From NCBI GenBank assembly GCA_012719395.1, contig JAAYAL010000020.1, positions 1-43,012 on the forward strand: 43,012 nucleotides of DNA, read 5' to 3'. This document shows, in pieces, positions 23,024-31,308 of this stretch; position 1 is the first letter of the stretch; every line of letters begins with the position of its first letter. Under the pieces are notes generated by a model. It was not told the DNA's origin. It worked only from the letters and a program-made list of their open reading frames with translations, and searched no databases. Position numbers and translations under genes: made by a program. This DNA comes from Gaiellales bacterium (GTDB lineage: Bacteria > Actinomycetota > Thermoleophilia > RBG-16-64-13).

Positions 23024-24499
23024 ATGCAGAAGAGGTGCGTCGGCCTGCGCCGGGAAGACAAGAGTGTGTGGGAGCGCCGGGTGGCCGTGACGCCGGAGGA
23101 TGCGCATGTGCTGCAGGAGCAGGGTATCGAAGTCTGGGCGCAGCCTTCCCTCACGCGCATCTACCAGGACGCGGAACTGGAGCAGGCTGGGATCAGGGTG
23201 GCTGAAGACCTGAGTCACTGCTCCGTGGTCTTCGGCATCAAGGAGATGCCCGCCGGCTTCTTCCGCCCCAACGGCGTGTACGTCTTCTTCTCTCATACCA
23301 TCAAGGGACAGCCTCACAACATGGCCATGCTGCGGCGGCTGCTGGAACTGGGTTGTACCCTTATCGACTACGAGAGGGTGGTGGATGATCAGGGGCGGCG
23401 CCTCATCTTCTTCGGCCGGTTCGCGGGGCTGGCCGGCATGGTGGAAACCCTGTGGGCTCTGGGCCGGCGCCTGGAGTACGAGGGGCTCGACACGCCGCTG
23501 GTCGAAGTGACTCACGCCCACCAGTACCATGATCTGCAACACGTGCGCGAGGCCATGGTCCGCTTGGGCGCTCAGATCGCGGAGCACGGCCTGCCGGAAG
23601 CCGTCACTCCCCTGGTGGTGGGCGTGGCCGGCTATGGAAATGTGGGGCAGGGGGCGCTGGATATACTGGATCTGTTGCCGGCCGCGGCGGTGGAGCCCCA
23701 AGAGGTTCCCGAGTTGGTGCGCGGGGGAGGGTCTCGCTTCAGCATCTACCGTGCGGTGTTCAAGGAGGCGGACACGGTGGAGCCGGTGGAGCCCGGCGCC
23801 GTCTTCAATCTGGCCGACTTCCGCAACCACCCGGAGCGTTACCGCGGGGCGTTCGAGCGCTACGTTCCCTACCTCAGCGCCGTGGTCAACTGCGTGTACT
23901 GGGAGCCTCGTTTCCCGCGTCTTCTCACGAAGGGCTTCCTGCGCCGACACTGGCTGGAGGACCGCCCGCGGCTCCGCGTGATCGGCGATATCACCGCGGA
24001 CCTGGAGGGCTCGATCGAACCTACGGTGCTCCTCACTGAGCCGGGCAGCCCGGTTTACGTGTACGATCCGTTGACGGGTTGTGCGAGCGAGGGCGTGGAA
24101 GGTCGGGGACCGGTGATCATGGCGGTTGATATCCTTCCTTCGGAGCTTCCGCGCGATGCCTCGGCGTACTTCAGTGGGGTGCTGCTCGACTACATCCCCG
24201 CCATCGCCTGCGCGGACTACACGGTGAGGTGGGAAGATCTGGCATTGCCGCCAGAGGTCAAGCGGGCCGTCATTACCTACCAGGGCCGGTTGACTCCGGC
24301 GCACGATTACCTGAGTGAATACCTCCATATGGGAGCGGACGGAAGGACGCGGCATGAAGCGGATTCTTGTATTGGGCGCGGGGATGGTGGCTGGAGCGCA
24401 TGTGCAGTACCTGCTGGCACAGCCCGAGTTCCAGGTCACGGTGGCCGGTCGCACGGTCAGCAAAGCTCAGGAGGTGGTGGGCGGTCATCCGCGGGGTGA
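23024..24499 (+). CDS. lysine-ketoglutarate reductase-like protein (AlaDH/PNT N-domain), saccharopine pathway
   Basis: The protein has the alanine dehydrogenase/transhydrogenase N-terminal fold seen in the LKR half of LKR/SDH: CVGLRREDKSVWERRVAVTPEDAHVLQ at the start, VVFGIKEMP and YVFFSHTIKGQPHNMAML, then a nucleotide-binding GVAGYGNVGQGALDILDLLP (around residue 203) and VIGDITADLEGSIEPT. It would form saccharopine from lysine and 2-oxoglutarate, or run in reverse. The ATG at 23024 has GGAGG seven bases upstream. The natural end is probably near 24355: the last 48 codons overlap the next gene by 146 bases and look like out-of-frame sequence, while another frame stops exactly at the ATGA start of that gene, so a one-base indel near 24320 is likely. 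Confidence 0.85.
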   Translation: MQKRCVGLRREDKSVWERRVAVTPEDAHVLQEQGIEVWAQPSLTRIYQDAELEQAGIRVAEDLSHCSVVFGIKEMPAGFFRPNGVYVFFSHTIKGQPHNMAMLRRLLELGCTLIDYERVVDDQGRRLIFFGRFAGLAGMVETLWALGRRLEYEGLDTPLVEVTHAHQYHDLQHVREAMVRLGAQIAEHGLPEAVTPLVVGVAGYGNVGQGALDILDLLPAAAVEPQEVPELVRGGGSRFSIYRAVFKEADTVEPVEPGAVFNLADFRNHPERYRGAFERYVPYLSAVVNCVYWEPRFPRLLTKGFLRRHWLEDRPRLRVIGDITADLEGSIEPTVLLTEPGSPVYVYDPLTGCASEGVEGRGPVIMAVDILPSELPRDASAYFSGVLLDYIPAIACADYTVRWEDLALPPEVKRAVITYQGRLTPAHDYLSEYLHMGADGRTRHEADSCIGRGDGGWSACAVPAGTARVPGHGGRSHGQQSSGGGGRSSAG

Positions 24500-25691
24500 G
24501 GCGCGGACTCTCGACATCACCAACGAGGCGGCGCTGGAAACTGCCATCGCTGAGCACGATCTCGCCGTGAGCCTGCTGCCCTGGGCCTTCCATCCGCTGG
24601 TGGCGCGGCTGTGCGTGAAGCACCGCAGGCCCATGGTCACCACCTCTTACGTGAAGGAGCCCATGGCGGCTCTTGACGGGCCGGCCCGAGAAGCGGGCGT
24701 GCTGTTGCTCAATGAGATGGGCGTGGACCCCGGTATCGACCACATGACCGCCATGCGCGTCATCAACAAGGTCAGAGCCGACCAGGGCCGCATCGTTGAG
24801 TTCACCTCCTGGTGCGGTGGACTGCCTGCGCCCGAGGCCAATGACAACCCCTTCGGCTACAAGTTCTCCTGGAGTCCGCGCGGTGTTTTGCTGGCCGGGG
24901 TCAACAACGCCCTCTACCTGGATCAGTGCCGGCAGGTCTACGTGGATGGCAAGCGCCTGTTCGAGGCAGCAGTGCCGGTCATGGTGGAGATCGAGGGCCG
25001 TGTCACAGAGTTGGAGGGCTATCCCAACCGAGACAGCATTCCCTACATGAAGACCTATGGCATTCAGGACGCGCGGCGCATGTTCCGCGGCACGCTGCGG
25101 AACAAGGGCTTCAGCAAGATTATGGCCAAGCTGCGGGATCTGGGCTATCTCCGAGAAGATGTGGGCTCGGGCCTATCCAACCTCACCTTCCGGGAGTACA
25201 CGGCCTGGTTGGCCAGGAGGGGCAGGGGTGTGGGCTTGGACGTCAAGCAGGCGGTGGCCGATCGCCTGGGAGTCGGCGTGGAGGACGAGTCCATCGCCGC
25301 CATGGATTGGCTGGGACTGTTCAATGACGAGCCACTGCCCATTGACAAGGGCGCCATCGTGGATGTGCTGACGGAGCGCATGCTGTCGAAGATGTGCTAC
25401 CGGCCGGGCGAGCGGGACATGTTGGTGCTCCAGCATCAGTTCTTGGCCGAGTTCCCAACGAGGGCGGAACGGATCGAGTCCACCATGATCGATTTCGGGC
25501 AGCCCGGCGGATTCAGTTCCATGAGCCGGACGGTGGGATTGCCCGCGGCTATAGGTGTGAAGTTGATCTTGGAGGGCAAGCTGGCTCTGACCGGCGTCCA
25601 CATCCCGGTGCTGCCTGAGATCTACGAGCCGGTGCTGGCCGAACTGGAGCAGCTCGGTCTGCACTTCCAGGAGAGGTGGTCGACGGCGTAG
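24354..25691 (+). CDS. saccharopine dehydrogenase-like oxidoreductase
   Basis: A 445-residue protein of the saccharopine dehydrogenase (LYS9/SDH) family. It opens with the Rossmann motif RILVLGAGMVAGAHVQYLL and continues with DLAVSLLPWAFHPLVARLCVKH, the diagnostic LLNEMGVDPGIDHMTAM and FTSWCGGLPAPEANDNPFGYKFSWSPRG (trimmed), which match the SDH domain closely. The expected reaction is oxidation of saccharopine to glutamate and aminoadipate semialdehyde, the second step of lysine breakdown; biosynthetic use is also possible. It follows and overlaps the reductase-like gene and precedes a LOR/SDH-domain gene, so all three parts of eukaryotic LKR/SDH lie in one operon under an Lrp gene. Confidence 0.93.
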   Translation: MKRILVLGAGMVAGAHVQYLLAQPEFQVTVAGRTVSKAQEVVGGHPRGEARTLDITNEAALETAIAEHDLAVSLLPWAFHPLVARLCVKHRRPMVTTSYVKEPMAALDGPAREAGVLLLNEMGVDPGIDHMTAMRVINKVRADQGRIVEFTSWCGGLPAPEANDNPFGYKFSWSPRGVLLAGVNNALYLDQCRQVYVDGKRLFEAAVPVMVEIEGRVTELEGYPNRDSIPYMKTYGIQDARRMFRGTLRNKGFSKIMAKLRDLGYLREDVGSGLSNLTFREYTAWLARRGRGVGLDVKQAVADRLGVGVEDESIAAMDWLGLFNDEPLPIDKGAIVDVLTERMLSKMCYRPGERDMLVLQHQFLAEFPTRAERIESTMIDFGQPGGFSSMSRTVGLPAAIGVKLILEGKLALTGVHIPVLPEIYEPVLAELEQLGLHFQERWSTA

Positions 25692-25761
25692 CCGTCGCGG
25701 AGTGGCCCGGCTGGGCCGGCATTCAAAGAGGCAGTGCAGGCGCGAGTAGAGGAGCGCAGCC

Positions 25762-26994
25762 GTGTCGGTGTATGAGGATGTCAAGCTCGAGGGGCACATC
25801 ATCGATTCCCTCGTTCTGCCCGTGGTGCTGGACGACATCCTTGATCTGGGAGGTGACTTCCGGTTCCTCTCCTTCCGCGTAGGGCGGGAGAAGAAGGATC
25901 GCTCGCGCGCCGTCCTGCGTGTGGGGGCTCCGGACGACGTCCTGCTGGAGCGCATCATCACGCGCATCCAGCGGCATGGAGCGGAGGCGGTGGATGCCGA
26001 AAGCGTGGTGCTGGAGCCCGCTCCCGCGGACGGCGTCTTCCCTGAGGGCTTCTACTCCACCACGAATCTGGAGACCTTCATCCGCTTGGACGGCCGTTGG
26101 CTCCCGGTGTCCTTTCCGGAGATGGACTGCGGCATCCGGGTGCGGATCGGAGAGGGGCTGACTCCTCCCCAGGCGGAGACCGTCGCGCTGTTCGATGTTC
26201 GCCGGGGAGATCTGCTGGTGGTGGGCCGGAAGGGGTTGAGGGTGGTCCCGCTGGAGCGTCCGCGGGCGGCAACCAGTTTCGAGTTCATGAGTTCTTCGGT
26301 TTCCTCGGAGAAACCGAAGAGACTGGTGCTGGGCGAGGTGGCGCGGCTGATGCGTGCCACCCACGAGAATGGACAGAAGATCCTGGCCGTGGCCGGGCCG
26401 GCCGTGGTGCACACGGGAGCGGCGCAGGCCTTGGGCCGGCTGGTGCATGCCGGCTGGATAGACGTTATCTTCGGTGGCAACGCCGTGGCGGTCCATGACC
26501 TGGAAGCCTCCATGTACGGGACGTCGCTGGGTATCAACATAGAGCATGGCTACGCGGTGGAGGGTGGCCACGAACATCATCTGAGGGCCATCAACCGCAT
26601 CCGCGGCTGCGGTGGTATACGCCAGGCGGTGGAAGAGGGGGTGGTGACCGGCGGCCTCTTCTTTGAGGTCATTCGCAAGGGCATCCCCTTCGTGCTGGCC
26701 GGCTCCATCCGCGACGATGGCCCCCTGCCCGACGTCATCACCGACGCCATGCAGGCACAAAGGGCCATGCGCGCACACACCCGCACGGCCGGCATGTGCC
26801 TACTGCTGTCCACCATGCTGCACTCCATCGCCACGGGAAACCTCCTTCCCGCCTCGGTGCACACCGTGTGTGTTGACATCAACCCGGCGGTGGTGACCAA
26901 ACTGGCGGATCGGGGAAGCTGGCAGACCATCGGCATTGTCACCGACATCGGGCTGTTCTTGGGGGAACTGGCTCGCGAGCTGGGCGAGACGTAG
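25762..26994 (+). CDS. LOR/SDH conserved-domain protein (TIGR00300), putative ornithine cyclodeaminase type
   Basis: A 410-residue protein of the TIGR00300 family, named for its match to a region of the bifunctional LOR/SDH enzyme. The N-terminal domain (EDVKLEGHIIDSLVLPVVLDDI) and C-terminal half with GPAVVHTGAAQAL, DVIFGGNAVAVHDLE, FVLAGSIRDDGPLPDV and IGIVTDIGLFLGEL are typical. Members from methanogens and the C-terminal part of cyanobacterial ArgZ/AgrE are reported to act as NAD-dependent ornithine cyclodeaminases, giving proline and ammonia; I infer the same only loosely here. The GTG at 25762 has AGAGGAG eight bases upstream. Position after the two saccharopine genes suggests a linked role in basic amino acid breakdown. 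Confidence 0.9.
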   Translation: MSVYEDVKLEGHIIDSLVLPVVLDDILDLGGDFRFLSFRVGREKKDRSRAVLRVGAPDDVLLERIITRIQRHGAEAVDAESVVLEPAPADGVFPEGFYSTTNLETFIRLDGRWLPVSFPEMDCGIRVRIGEGLTPPQAETVALFDVRRGDLLVVGRKGLRVVPLERPRAATSFEFMSSSVSSEKPKRLVLGEVARLMRATHENGQKILAVAGPAVVHTGAAQALGRLVHAGWIDVIFGGNAVAVHDLEASMYGTSLGINIEHGYAVEGGHEHHLRAINRIRGCGGIRQAVEEGVVTGGLFFEVIRKGIPFVLAGSIRDDGPLPDVITDAMQAQRAMRAHTRTAGMCLLLSTMLHSIATGNLLPASVHTVCVDINPAVVTKLADRGSWQTIGIVTDIGLFLGELARELGET

Positions 26995-27059
26995 TCCGGA
27001 TGCTGCCCACGTCCCGCATTGCGGCGCCCGTTGATGCGGTGGCCCGCGGCGCGGGACTC

Positions 27060-27089
27060 GTCTCACCGGCAGCCTGTCTCACCGGCAGC
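27060..27089 (+). repeat. two direct copies of GTCTCACCGGCAGC
   Basis: The 14-base unit occurs at 27060-27073 and again at 27076-27089, two bases apart, in the 215-base gap before the lipoprotein gene. It may be a chance duplication or a paired protein-binding site. I see nothing else identifiable in this gap. Confidence 0.5.
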
Positions 27090-27209
27090 GCGCCGGCTTC
27101 AGACGAGCGAGCCGGTGGCAAGCCGGGGCGGCAAGTCTCTTCGGAACCCTCCCTATGCCTACCTCGTCTCAGGGGGGCAACAGCATGCGCATTGGGGAGG
27201 GAGAAGGTC

Positions 27210-28421
27210 ATGAAACGCATCCGCGTCCTCTGTGTGTCTCCGGTTTCTGCACGCGGCGGCGCGCCTCGGCATCCGGTGTGCGGCGGAGCGAGGCGCGTGG
27301 TGGTCGCGGGCCTGCTGCTGACCGCTTGTGCCGCCGGCCTCCTGCTCCTGGGTGGCTGTGGCGGCGACGAGGTGAGTCGGGATGGCGGGTACGACTCAAC
27401 CGCCGCGGGGCAAATGACCGAGACAACGTACGCTGCCACTACCACCTACGCGGCCCCCGCAGGGGATGCGGTGTCGGAAGAGGCAGCCTCGGGCACGCCG
27501 AGCTACAAGGGAGAGACCGGGGTGGTCCTGGGTACTCTCTCCGCTGGCGAGCACAAGGTGATCAGCAACGCCTCCTTGCAGATCGAAGTGGAAGAATGCA
27601 AGTTCCAGGCTGTCTTCGACCAAGCCTCCCTCCTGGCGGACAAGTACGGCGGCTACATCCTCTCCGCCAACAGCAGCGCAACCAGTCAGGAGTCCATCAT
27701 CCGCAGCGGGGTGGTGGCCATCCGCGTTCCCTCCGAGTCGCTGACCCTGGCGTTGAGTGACGCCGCCACACTGGGCAAGGTCACCGCGCAGCAGCTGAGT
27801 TCGCAGGATGTCACCGAGGAATATGTAGATCTGCAGGCCAGGCTCAAGAACGCCCAGGCGCAGGAAGAGGCGGTGCTGCTCCTGCTGCAAAGGGCGGAGA
27901 CCGTGGAAGACGCCCTGCGGGTGCGCGAGACTCTCATGTACATCCAGGAGGAGATCGAGCAGTACAAGGGGCGCATGGCGTATCTGGACGAGCACGCCTC
28001 CTTCGCCACGCTGACAATGTCCGTGTATGAGAAGGGTGGCATGGTGGTGGCGGGCCAGGGCTGGGGGTTCGTGGATGCGCTGAAGAGGGCGGCGCGGGCA
28101 CTGGTGGGGACCATCAATGAGCTCATTGTCTTTCTGGGAGGCGCGCTGCCCGTGCTGGTGGTGCTGGCGCTGATCGGATGGATTGCCTACTTGATCGTGC
28201 GGGCTGTGCTGCGTCGGCAGCGCCGCGTGCGCGAGAGCGCCTACCTCGCCCAGGCCGAGGCCCAAGCCGCTGCCTTCGCAGCACACGGCTACCAGGCTGC
28301 CCCGGCTGAAGCAGGGCCCGCGCCGGTGCCCGGCCCGCCGGCCGGGATGGAACCGGCCGCCGGCGTCTCCGAGACAGTTCCCCAGGCGGGGGCCGGGGCT
28401 CAGGAGCCGAGCCGCTCATAG
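27210..28421 (+). CDS. DUF4349 lipoprotein with C-terminal membrane helix
   Basis: A 403-residue exported protein. A long basic N-region leads into the hydrophobic core VVVAGLLLTACAAGLLLL and the lipobox LGGC, so it should be lipidated by Lgt and anchored outside the membrane. The DUF4349 domain starts near HKVISNASLQIEVEECKF and includes SGVVAIRVPSESL, SQDVTEEYVDLQARLKNA and a heptad-like helix (EEAVLLLLQRAETVEDALRVRETL), ending in SFATLTMSVYE. A membrane helix (LPVLVVLALIGWIAYLIV) and a Pro/Ala-rich cytoplasmic tail follow. The ATG at 27210 has GGGGAGGGAGAAGG upstream. Members of this family are often near anti-sigma factors; function unknown. The next gene, rpsF, is separated by a promoter. 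Confidence 0.9.
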   Translation: MKRIRVLCVSPVSARGGAPRHPVCGGARRVVVAGLLLTACAAGLLLLGGCGGDEVSRDGGYDSTAAGQMTETTYAATTTYAAPAGDAVSEEAASGTPSYKGETGVVLGTLSAGEHKVISNASLQIEVEECKFQAVFDQASLLADKYGGYILSANSSATSQESIIRSGVVAIRVPSESLTLALSDAATLGKVTAQQLSSQDVTEEYVDLQARLKNAQAQEEAVLLLLQRAETVEDALRVRETLMYIQEEIEQYKGRMAYLDEHASFATLTMSVYEKGGMVVAGQGWGFVDALKRAARALVGTINELIVFLGGALPVLVVLALIGWIAYLIVRAVLRRQRRVRESAYLAQAEAQAAAFAAHGYQAAPAEAGPAPVPGPPAGMEPAAGVSETVPQAGAGAQEPSRS

Positions 28422-28435
28422 CATCGCGGCTGGTG

Positions 28436-28586
28436 TATACTGCTACTTCTTGCGCGGAGCCCTCAGGGTTCCGCGCCCGCAACCTGACCATCGTGCTCGC
28501 GTGATGGGGGTTGCCGGCGCTCAAGGCGCCACCAACATAGCACCCCTGCTCCGGCACTAGGGCCGGGGCCGCTCAGTCCAGAGGAG
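28436..28586 (+). promoter_or_regulatory. rpsF operon promoter and structured leader
   Basis: A -10 box TATACT (28436-28441) is followed by a leader with two hairpins. The first is an 11-base-pair stem, GCGCGGAGCCC (28452-28462) with 28466-28476 and loop TCA. The second, about 28506-28552, pairs GTTG..GGCGC with GCGCC..CAAC inside an outer GGGG/CCCC pair and has an unpaired CC next to G. rpsF leaders in many phyla bind the S6:S18 complex through an element with a bulged CCG, and this second structure might be that element; the match is not confirmed. Confidence 0.4.
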
Positions 28587-28988
28587 GTGACCCAACTGAA
28601 CAGCTACGAGCTGATGATCATCATGCGCCCTGATGCGAGTGACGAGGCGCGCGCTGCCATCCTCGATCGCGTTCGCGAGATCATCGCGAGTGAGGAGGGG
28701 ACGGTCGGCAAGACCGACGAGTGGGGCAAGAGGCGTTTCGCCTACGAGATCGCCCATCTGAATGAGGGCTACTACTACGTCATGTACTTCAAGGCCGCAC
28801 CGGCCACTCTCGAGGAAGTCACCCGTGTCCTGAAGATCTCGGACAACGTGCTACGCATCATGCCTGTGCGGCTGCCTGACAAGGTGACCATTGCGGCGCA
28901 AGAAGCCGCGCCGGCGCCGGTTCCGGTGGAGGCGGCGGAGGAAGCCGCAGCTCCGGTGGAAGCAGCGGCAGCAGCAGTCGAGGAGTGA
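28587..28988 (+). CDS. rpsF: 30S ribosomal protein S6
   Basis: Ribosomal protein S6, which pairs with S18 in the platform of the 30S subunit. SYELMIIMRPDASDEARAAI at the N-terminus and GTVGKTDEWGKRRFAYEI, with YYYVMYFKA after it, match S6. The C-terminus adds an Ala/Glu/Val-rich tail of about 35 residues (PVPVEAAEEAAAPVEAAAAAVEE pattern), as in many high-GC species. The GTG at 28587 lies inside the perfect ribosome site GAGGAGGTGA, so it probably is not the start; an in-frame CTG at 28596, eight bases after AGGAGG, would give a protein beginning (M)NSYELM. It is first in an operon with ssb, rpsR, a DUF2232 gene, rplI and dnaB. Confidence 0.95.
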   Translation: MTQLNSYELMIIMRPDASDEARAAILDRVREIIASEEGTVGKTDEWGKRRFAYEIAHLNEGYYYVMYFKAAPATLEEVTRVLKISDNVLRIMPVRLPDKVTIAAQEAAPAPVPVEAAEEAAAPVEAAAAAVEE

Positions 28989-28991
28989 GAG

Positions 28992-29456
28992 ATGGCCAGG
29001 GGCTTCGCCCACGTGACTTTGGTCGGCAATCTCACGCGTGACCCGGAGCTGCGCCAGACCCCGCAGGGCAAGAGCGTCTGTCAGTTCGGGGTAGCCGTGG
29101 GGAGATCGTATAGAGATGCATCCGGCCAACTGGTGGATGCAGCGAGCTTTTTCGACGTGGTGGTGTGGGGCGTGCAGGGTGAGAACTGCGCCAGGTATCT
29201 CACCAAGGGCCGCCCCGTGGCCGTCGATGGCCGCCTGGACCAGCGCAGTTGGGAGGCGCAGGACGGCACCAAGCGCAGCAAGGTGGAGATCGTGGCCAAC
29301 GACGTGATCTTCCTTGGCGGTGGTGCACAGGGTGAGGGCTCCGGTGGCGGATACAGCAGCGGTGGCCGTGCGCCCCGCACGCCGTCGGCGGGCCAGGGCC
29401 CGGCCAACGATTTCAAAGACATAGACTTCGGCGACGAGGATGACATCCCGTTCTAG
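28992..29456 (+). CDS. ssb: single-stranded DNA-binding protein
   Basis: A 154-residue SSB, which coats single-stranded DNA in replication and repair. The OB-fold covers about residues 1-110 (FAHVTLVGNLTRDPELRQTPQG, then FFDVVVWGVQGENCARYLTKG and VEIVANDVIFLGGG). A Gly/Ser/Pro-rich linker follows, and the acidic tip DIDFGDEDDIPF is the standard protein-interaction tail, so the gene is complete. It begins three bases after the rpsF stop. The placement between rpsF and rpsR is the common bacterial order. Confidence 0.97.
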   Translation: MARGFAHVTLVGNLTRDPELRQTPQGKSVCQFGVAVGRSYRDASGQLVDAASFFDVVVWGVQGENCARYLTKGRPVAVDGRLDQRSWEAQDGTKRSKVEIVANDVIFLGGGAQGEGSGGGYSSGGRAPRTPSAGQGPANDFKDIDFGDEDDIPF

Positions 29457-29480
29457 CCGGTATCCGGGAGGTTTGTGACA

Positions 29481-29732
29481 GTGGCATTTGCCAGGAGGCG
29501 GCGCCCCCGGCCTTTGTCGGGCTCGCGCAGGCGGAAGTACTGCTTCTTCTGCAAGGAGAAGGTCGAGCAGGTCGACTACAAGGACTTCAACACGTTGCGG
29601 CGTTACATGTCGGACCGCGGCAAGATCAGGTCGCGGCGCACCACCGGTGCCTGCCGGCGCCACCAGCGCCAGATAGCGCTGGCCGTGAAGCGGGCCCGCG
29701 AAGTCGCGCTGCTGCCGTACTCGTCGCGCTGA
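29481..29732 (+). CDS. rpsR: 30S ribosomal protein S18
   Basis: Ribosomal protein S18, 83 residues. The diagnostic region is [32 protein letters not shown] (trimmed in family terms), then [29 protein letters not shown]. It keeps cysteines (YCFFC plus GAC), the zinc-binding or C+ form of S18. The GTG at 29481 is nine bases after GGGAGG; a GTG at 29475 is too close to that site but cannot be excluded. The stop lies five bases before a strong hairpin. Confidence 0.95.
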   Translation: MAFARRRRPRPLSGSRRRKYCFFCKEKVEQVDYKDFNTLRRYMSDRGKIRSRRTTGACRRHQRQIALAVKRAREVALLPYSSR

Positions 29733-29737
29733 GCCGC

Positions 29738-29762
29738 GGCGGCCGGCCTCCGGCCGGCCGCC
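29738..29762 (+). terminator. GC hairpin after rpsR
   Basis: GGCGGCCGGCC (29738-29748) pairs perfectly with 29752-29762, loop TCC. No T run follows. It sits between rpsR and the DUF2232 gene, so it could reduce read-through or stabilise the upstream ribosomal-protein mRNA rather than fully terminate. Confidence 0.5.
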
Positions 29763-29772
29763 CACAGCCATC

Positions 29773-30744
29773 ATGACGGCCATGAGGTCACTCTCCGCAT
29801 CCGCTCTGGCACTGGGGGCCAAAGGAGCTGCGCTGACGGTAGCGCTGGCGTTGGCCTTTGCCTTCCTGCCGGTTGTCTCTCTCGCGGTGGTGCCGTTCCT
29901 CCCCCTTCCCACGGCCTACGTCTGCCTGCGTCAAGGCGGTATGGCGGCGGCGATCTCGGCGGTGGCGGCCTCCTTGATGGCGGGAATCATCAGCGGCGTG
30001 GGCTCCGGTCTCTTCACCTTTGCCTTGGCAGTGTTGGCGGGCGTGGCCCTGGGGTTGGCCCTGCGCCGCAACCGTGGTTTCTCCGGTGTGCTGCTTGCCA
30101 CCGCTGTGGCTACGGCGGCCGGCTTGGTGCTGTGGGTGGGAGGCGTGTGGGTCGTCACCGGAATGACGGTGGAGCAGTTCGGGGCGCTCATGGATACGTC
30201 CTTCCAGGCTGTGGCGCAGATGTACGCGGGCATGAACATGGATGCGGAGGCGGTGGCACAGGCGGAGGAGGGCGCCCGCAGCATGCTGGCCATGCTTCCC
30301 TATCTGGCTCCGGGCATCGTAGCCTCCGTGGGAGTGGCGTTGGCGGCTCTGACCCTGGCCTTGGCCTCCCTGCTCTTCCCGCGGTTGGGGCATGCCACCA
30401 CGCCGGCCCTCTCTTTTCACGAGTTCCGGCTGCATTGGGCCACTCCCTATGGTTTCATTTTGGGGCTGCTGTTGATCTTGATGGCGGGTTGGTGGCCGCA
30501 CGGTGGAGAAGCAGCGCGCCTGGCCGGCATCAATCTGGTCCTTTTCTTCGCCACGCTGTTCTTCGTGCAGGGCTTTGCTGTGGCGCGGTGGTTCATGCTG
30601 AAGCGGGGCGTGAAGGGAGGCGCGGCGGTGGCGTTCTACGGTGCGGCTCTGTTGGGGCAGGTGTTCTTCCAGCTGCTCAGCTGGGTGGGAGTGGTGGATT
30701 GCTGGCTGGACTTTCGCAAGCGAATGACGCCAAAGCTGGTGTAG
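29773..30744 (+). CDS. DUF2232 membrane protein (YybS-like)
   Basis: A 323-residue polytopic membrane protein of the DUF2232/YybS group, with about eight hydrophobic helices. The first half is rich in Ala/Val helices (LTVALALAFAFLPVVSLAVV, then MAAAISAVAASLMAGIISG); a polar loop around residues 135-180 (TVEQFGALMDTSFQAVAQM) is followed by further helices and the typical LFFVQGFAVARWFMLKRGV near the C-terminus. In Bacillus, yybS sits at the same place next to rpsF-rpsR and rplI-dnaB, so the position is conserved; the function is not known. The ATG follows a hairpin and has no clear ribosome site. Confidence 0.88.
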   Translation: MTAMRSLSASALALGAKGAALTVALALAFAFLPVVSLAVVPFLPLPTAYVCLRQGGMAAAISAVAASLMAGIISGVGSGLFTFALAVLAGVALGLALRRNRGFSGVLLATAVATAAGLVLWVGGVWVVTGMTVEQFGALMDTSFQAVAQMYAGMNMDAEAVAQAEEGARSMLAMLPYLAPGIVASVGVALAALTLALASLLFPRLGHATTPALSFHEFRLHWATPYGFILGLLLILMAGWWPHGGEAARLAGINLVLFFATLFFVQGFAVARWFMLKRGVKGGAAVAFYGAALLGQVFFQLLSWVGVVDCWLDFRKRMTPKLV

Positions 30745-30798
30745 ATGTGGGCTGAAGCCCAAAGGCGTGGGGTCAAGGGAAATCAGGAGGAGATATAC

Positions 30799-31254
30799 AT
30801 GCAAGTGATTCTGCTCAAGGACGTGGAAGTGCTGGGCGCCAAAGGAGAGATCGCCAACGTGACCGACGGCTACGCCCGCAATTTTCTCTTCCCGCGCAAG
30901 CTGGCGGAGATGGCGACGCCGGGACGTGTGGCGGCGGTGCGCAAGGCCATGCAGGACAAGGAGGACATGGAGCGCCGGGAAGCAGAACGTGCCGGTGAGA
31001 CTCGTGATCTGCTGGGCCGCACAGTGCTCACCATCCCCGCTCCCGCGGGTCAGGCTGAGAAGCTGTTCGGCTCGGTGACCAACCAGGACATTGCCTCGGC
31101 CATCTGGACGGCGCGTAAGATCCGGGTGGACAAGCGCAACGTCATGCTGGAAGAGCCCATCAAGTCACTCGGCACGCATATGGTGCTGGTCGATGTGCAT
31201 CCCAGTGTGGAGCCGGTGGAGGTCAAGGTCATCGTCACGCCGGAGGATGCCTGA
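30799..31254 (+). CDS. rplI: 50S ribosomal protein L9
   Basis: A 151-residue L9, which binds 23S rRNA through its N-domain and extends from the ribosome surface through a long helix. [36 protein letters not shown] is the N-domain signature (family motif G-x2-GxxVxVxxGYARNxLxP). The connecting helix ([21 protein letters not shown]) and C-domain ([17 protein letters not shown]) follow. The ATG at 30799 has CAGGAGGAGAT close upstream. A small stem, TGGGC-TGAA-GCCCA (30748-30761), lies in the 54-base gap after the DUF2232 gene. Confidence 0.97.
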   Translation: MQVILLKDVEVLGAKGEIANVTDGYARNFLFPRKLAEMATPGRVAAVRKAMQDKEDMERREAERAGETRDLLGRTVLTIPAPAGQAEKLFGSVTNQDIASAIWTARKIRVDKRNVMLEEPIKSLGTHMVLVDVHPSVEPVEVKVIVTPEDA

Positions 31255-31308
31255 CCACCGGTCTAGAGGAGACCATCTCTCGGTAGGCTCTGGTTATTCA
31301 AGGGAGCG

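Noticed and set aside
22952-24463. A 503-codon minus-strand open frame opposite the reductase gene
   Set aside because: Low-complexity His/Arg-rich translation typical of an antisense shadow; the plus strand has clear family motifs.
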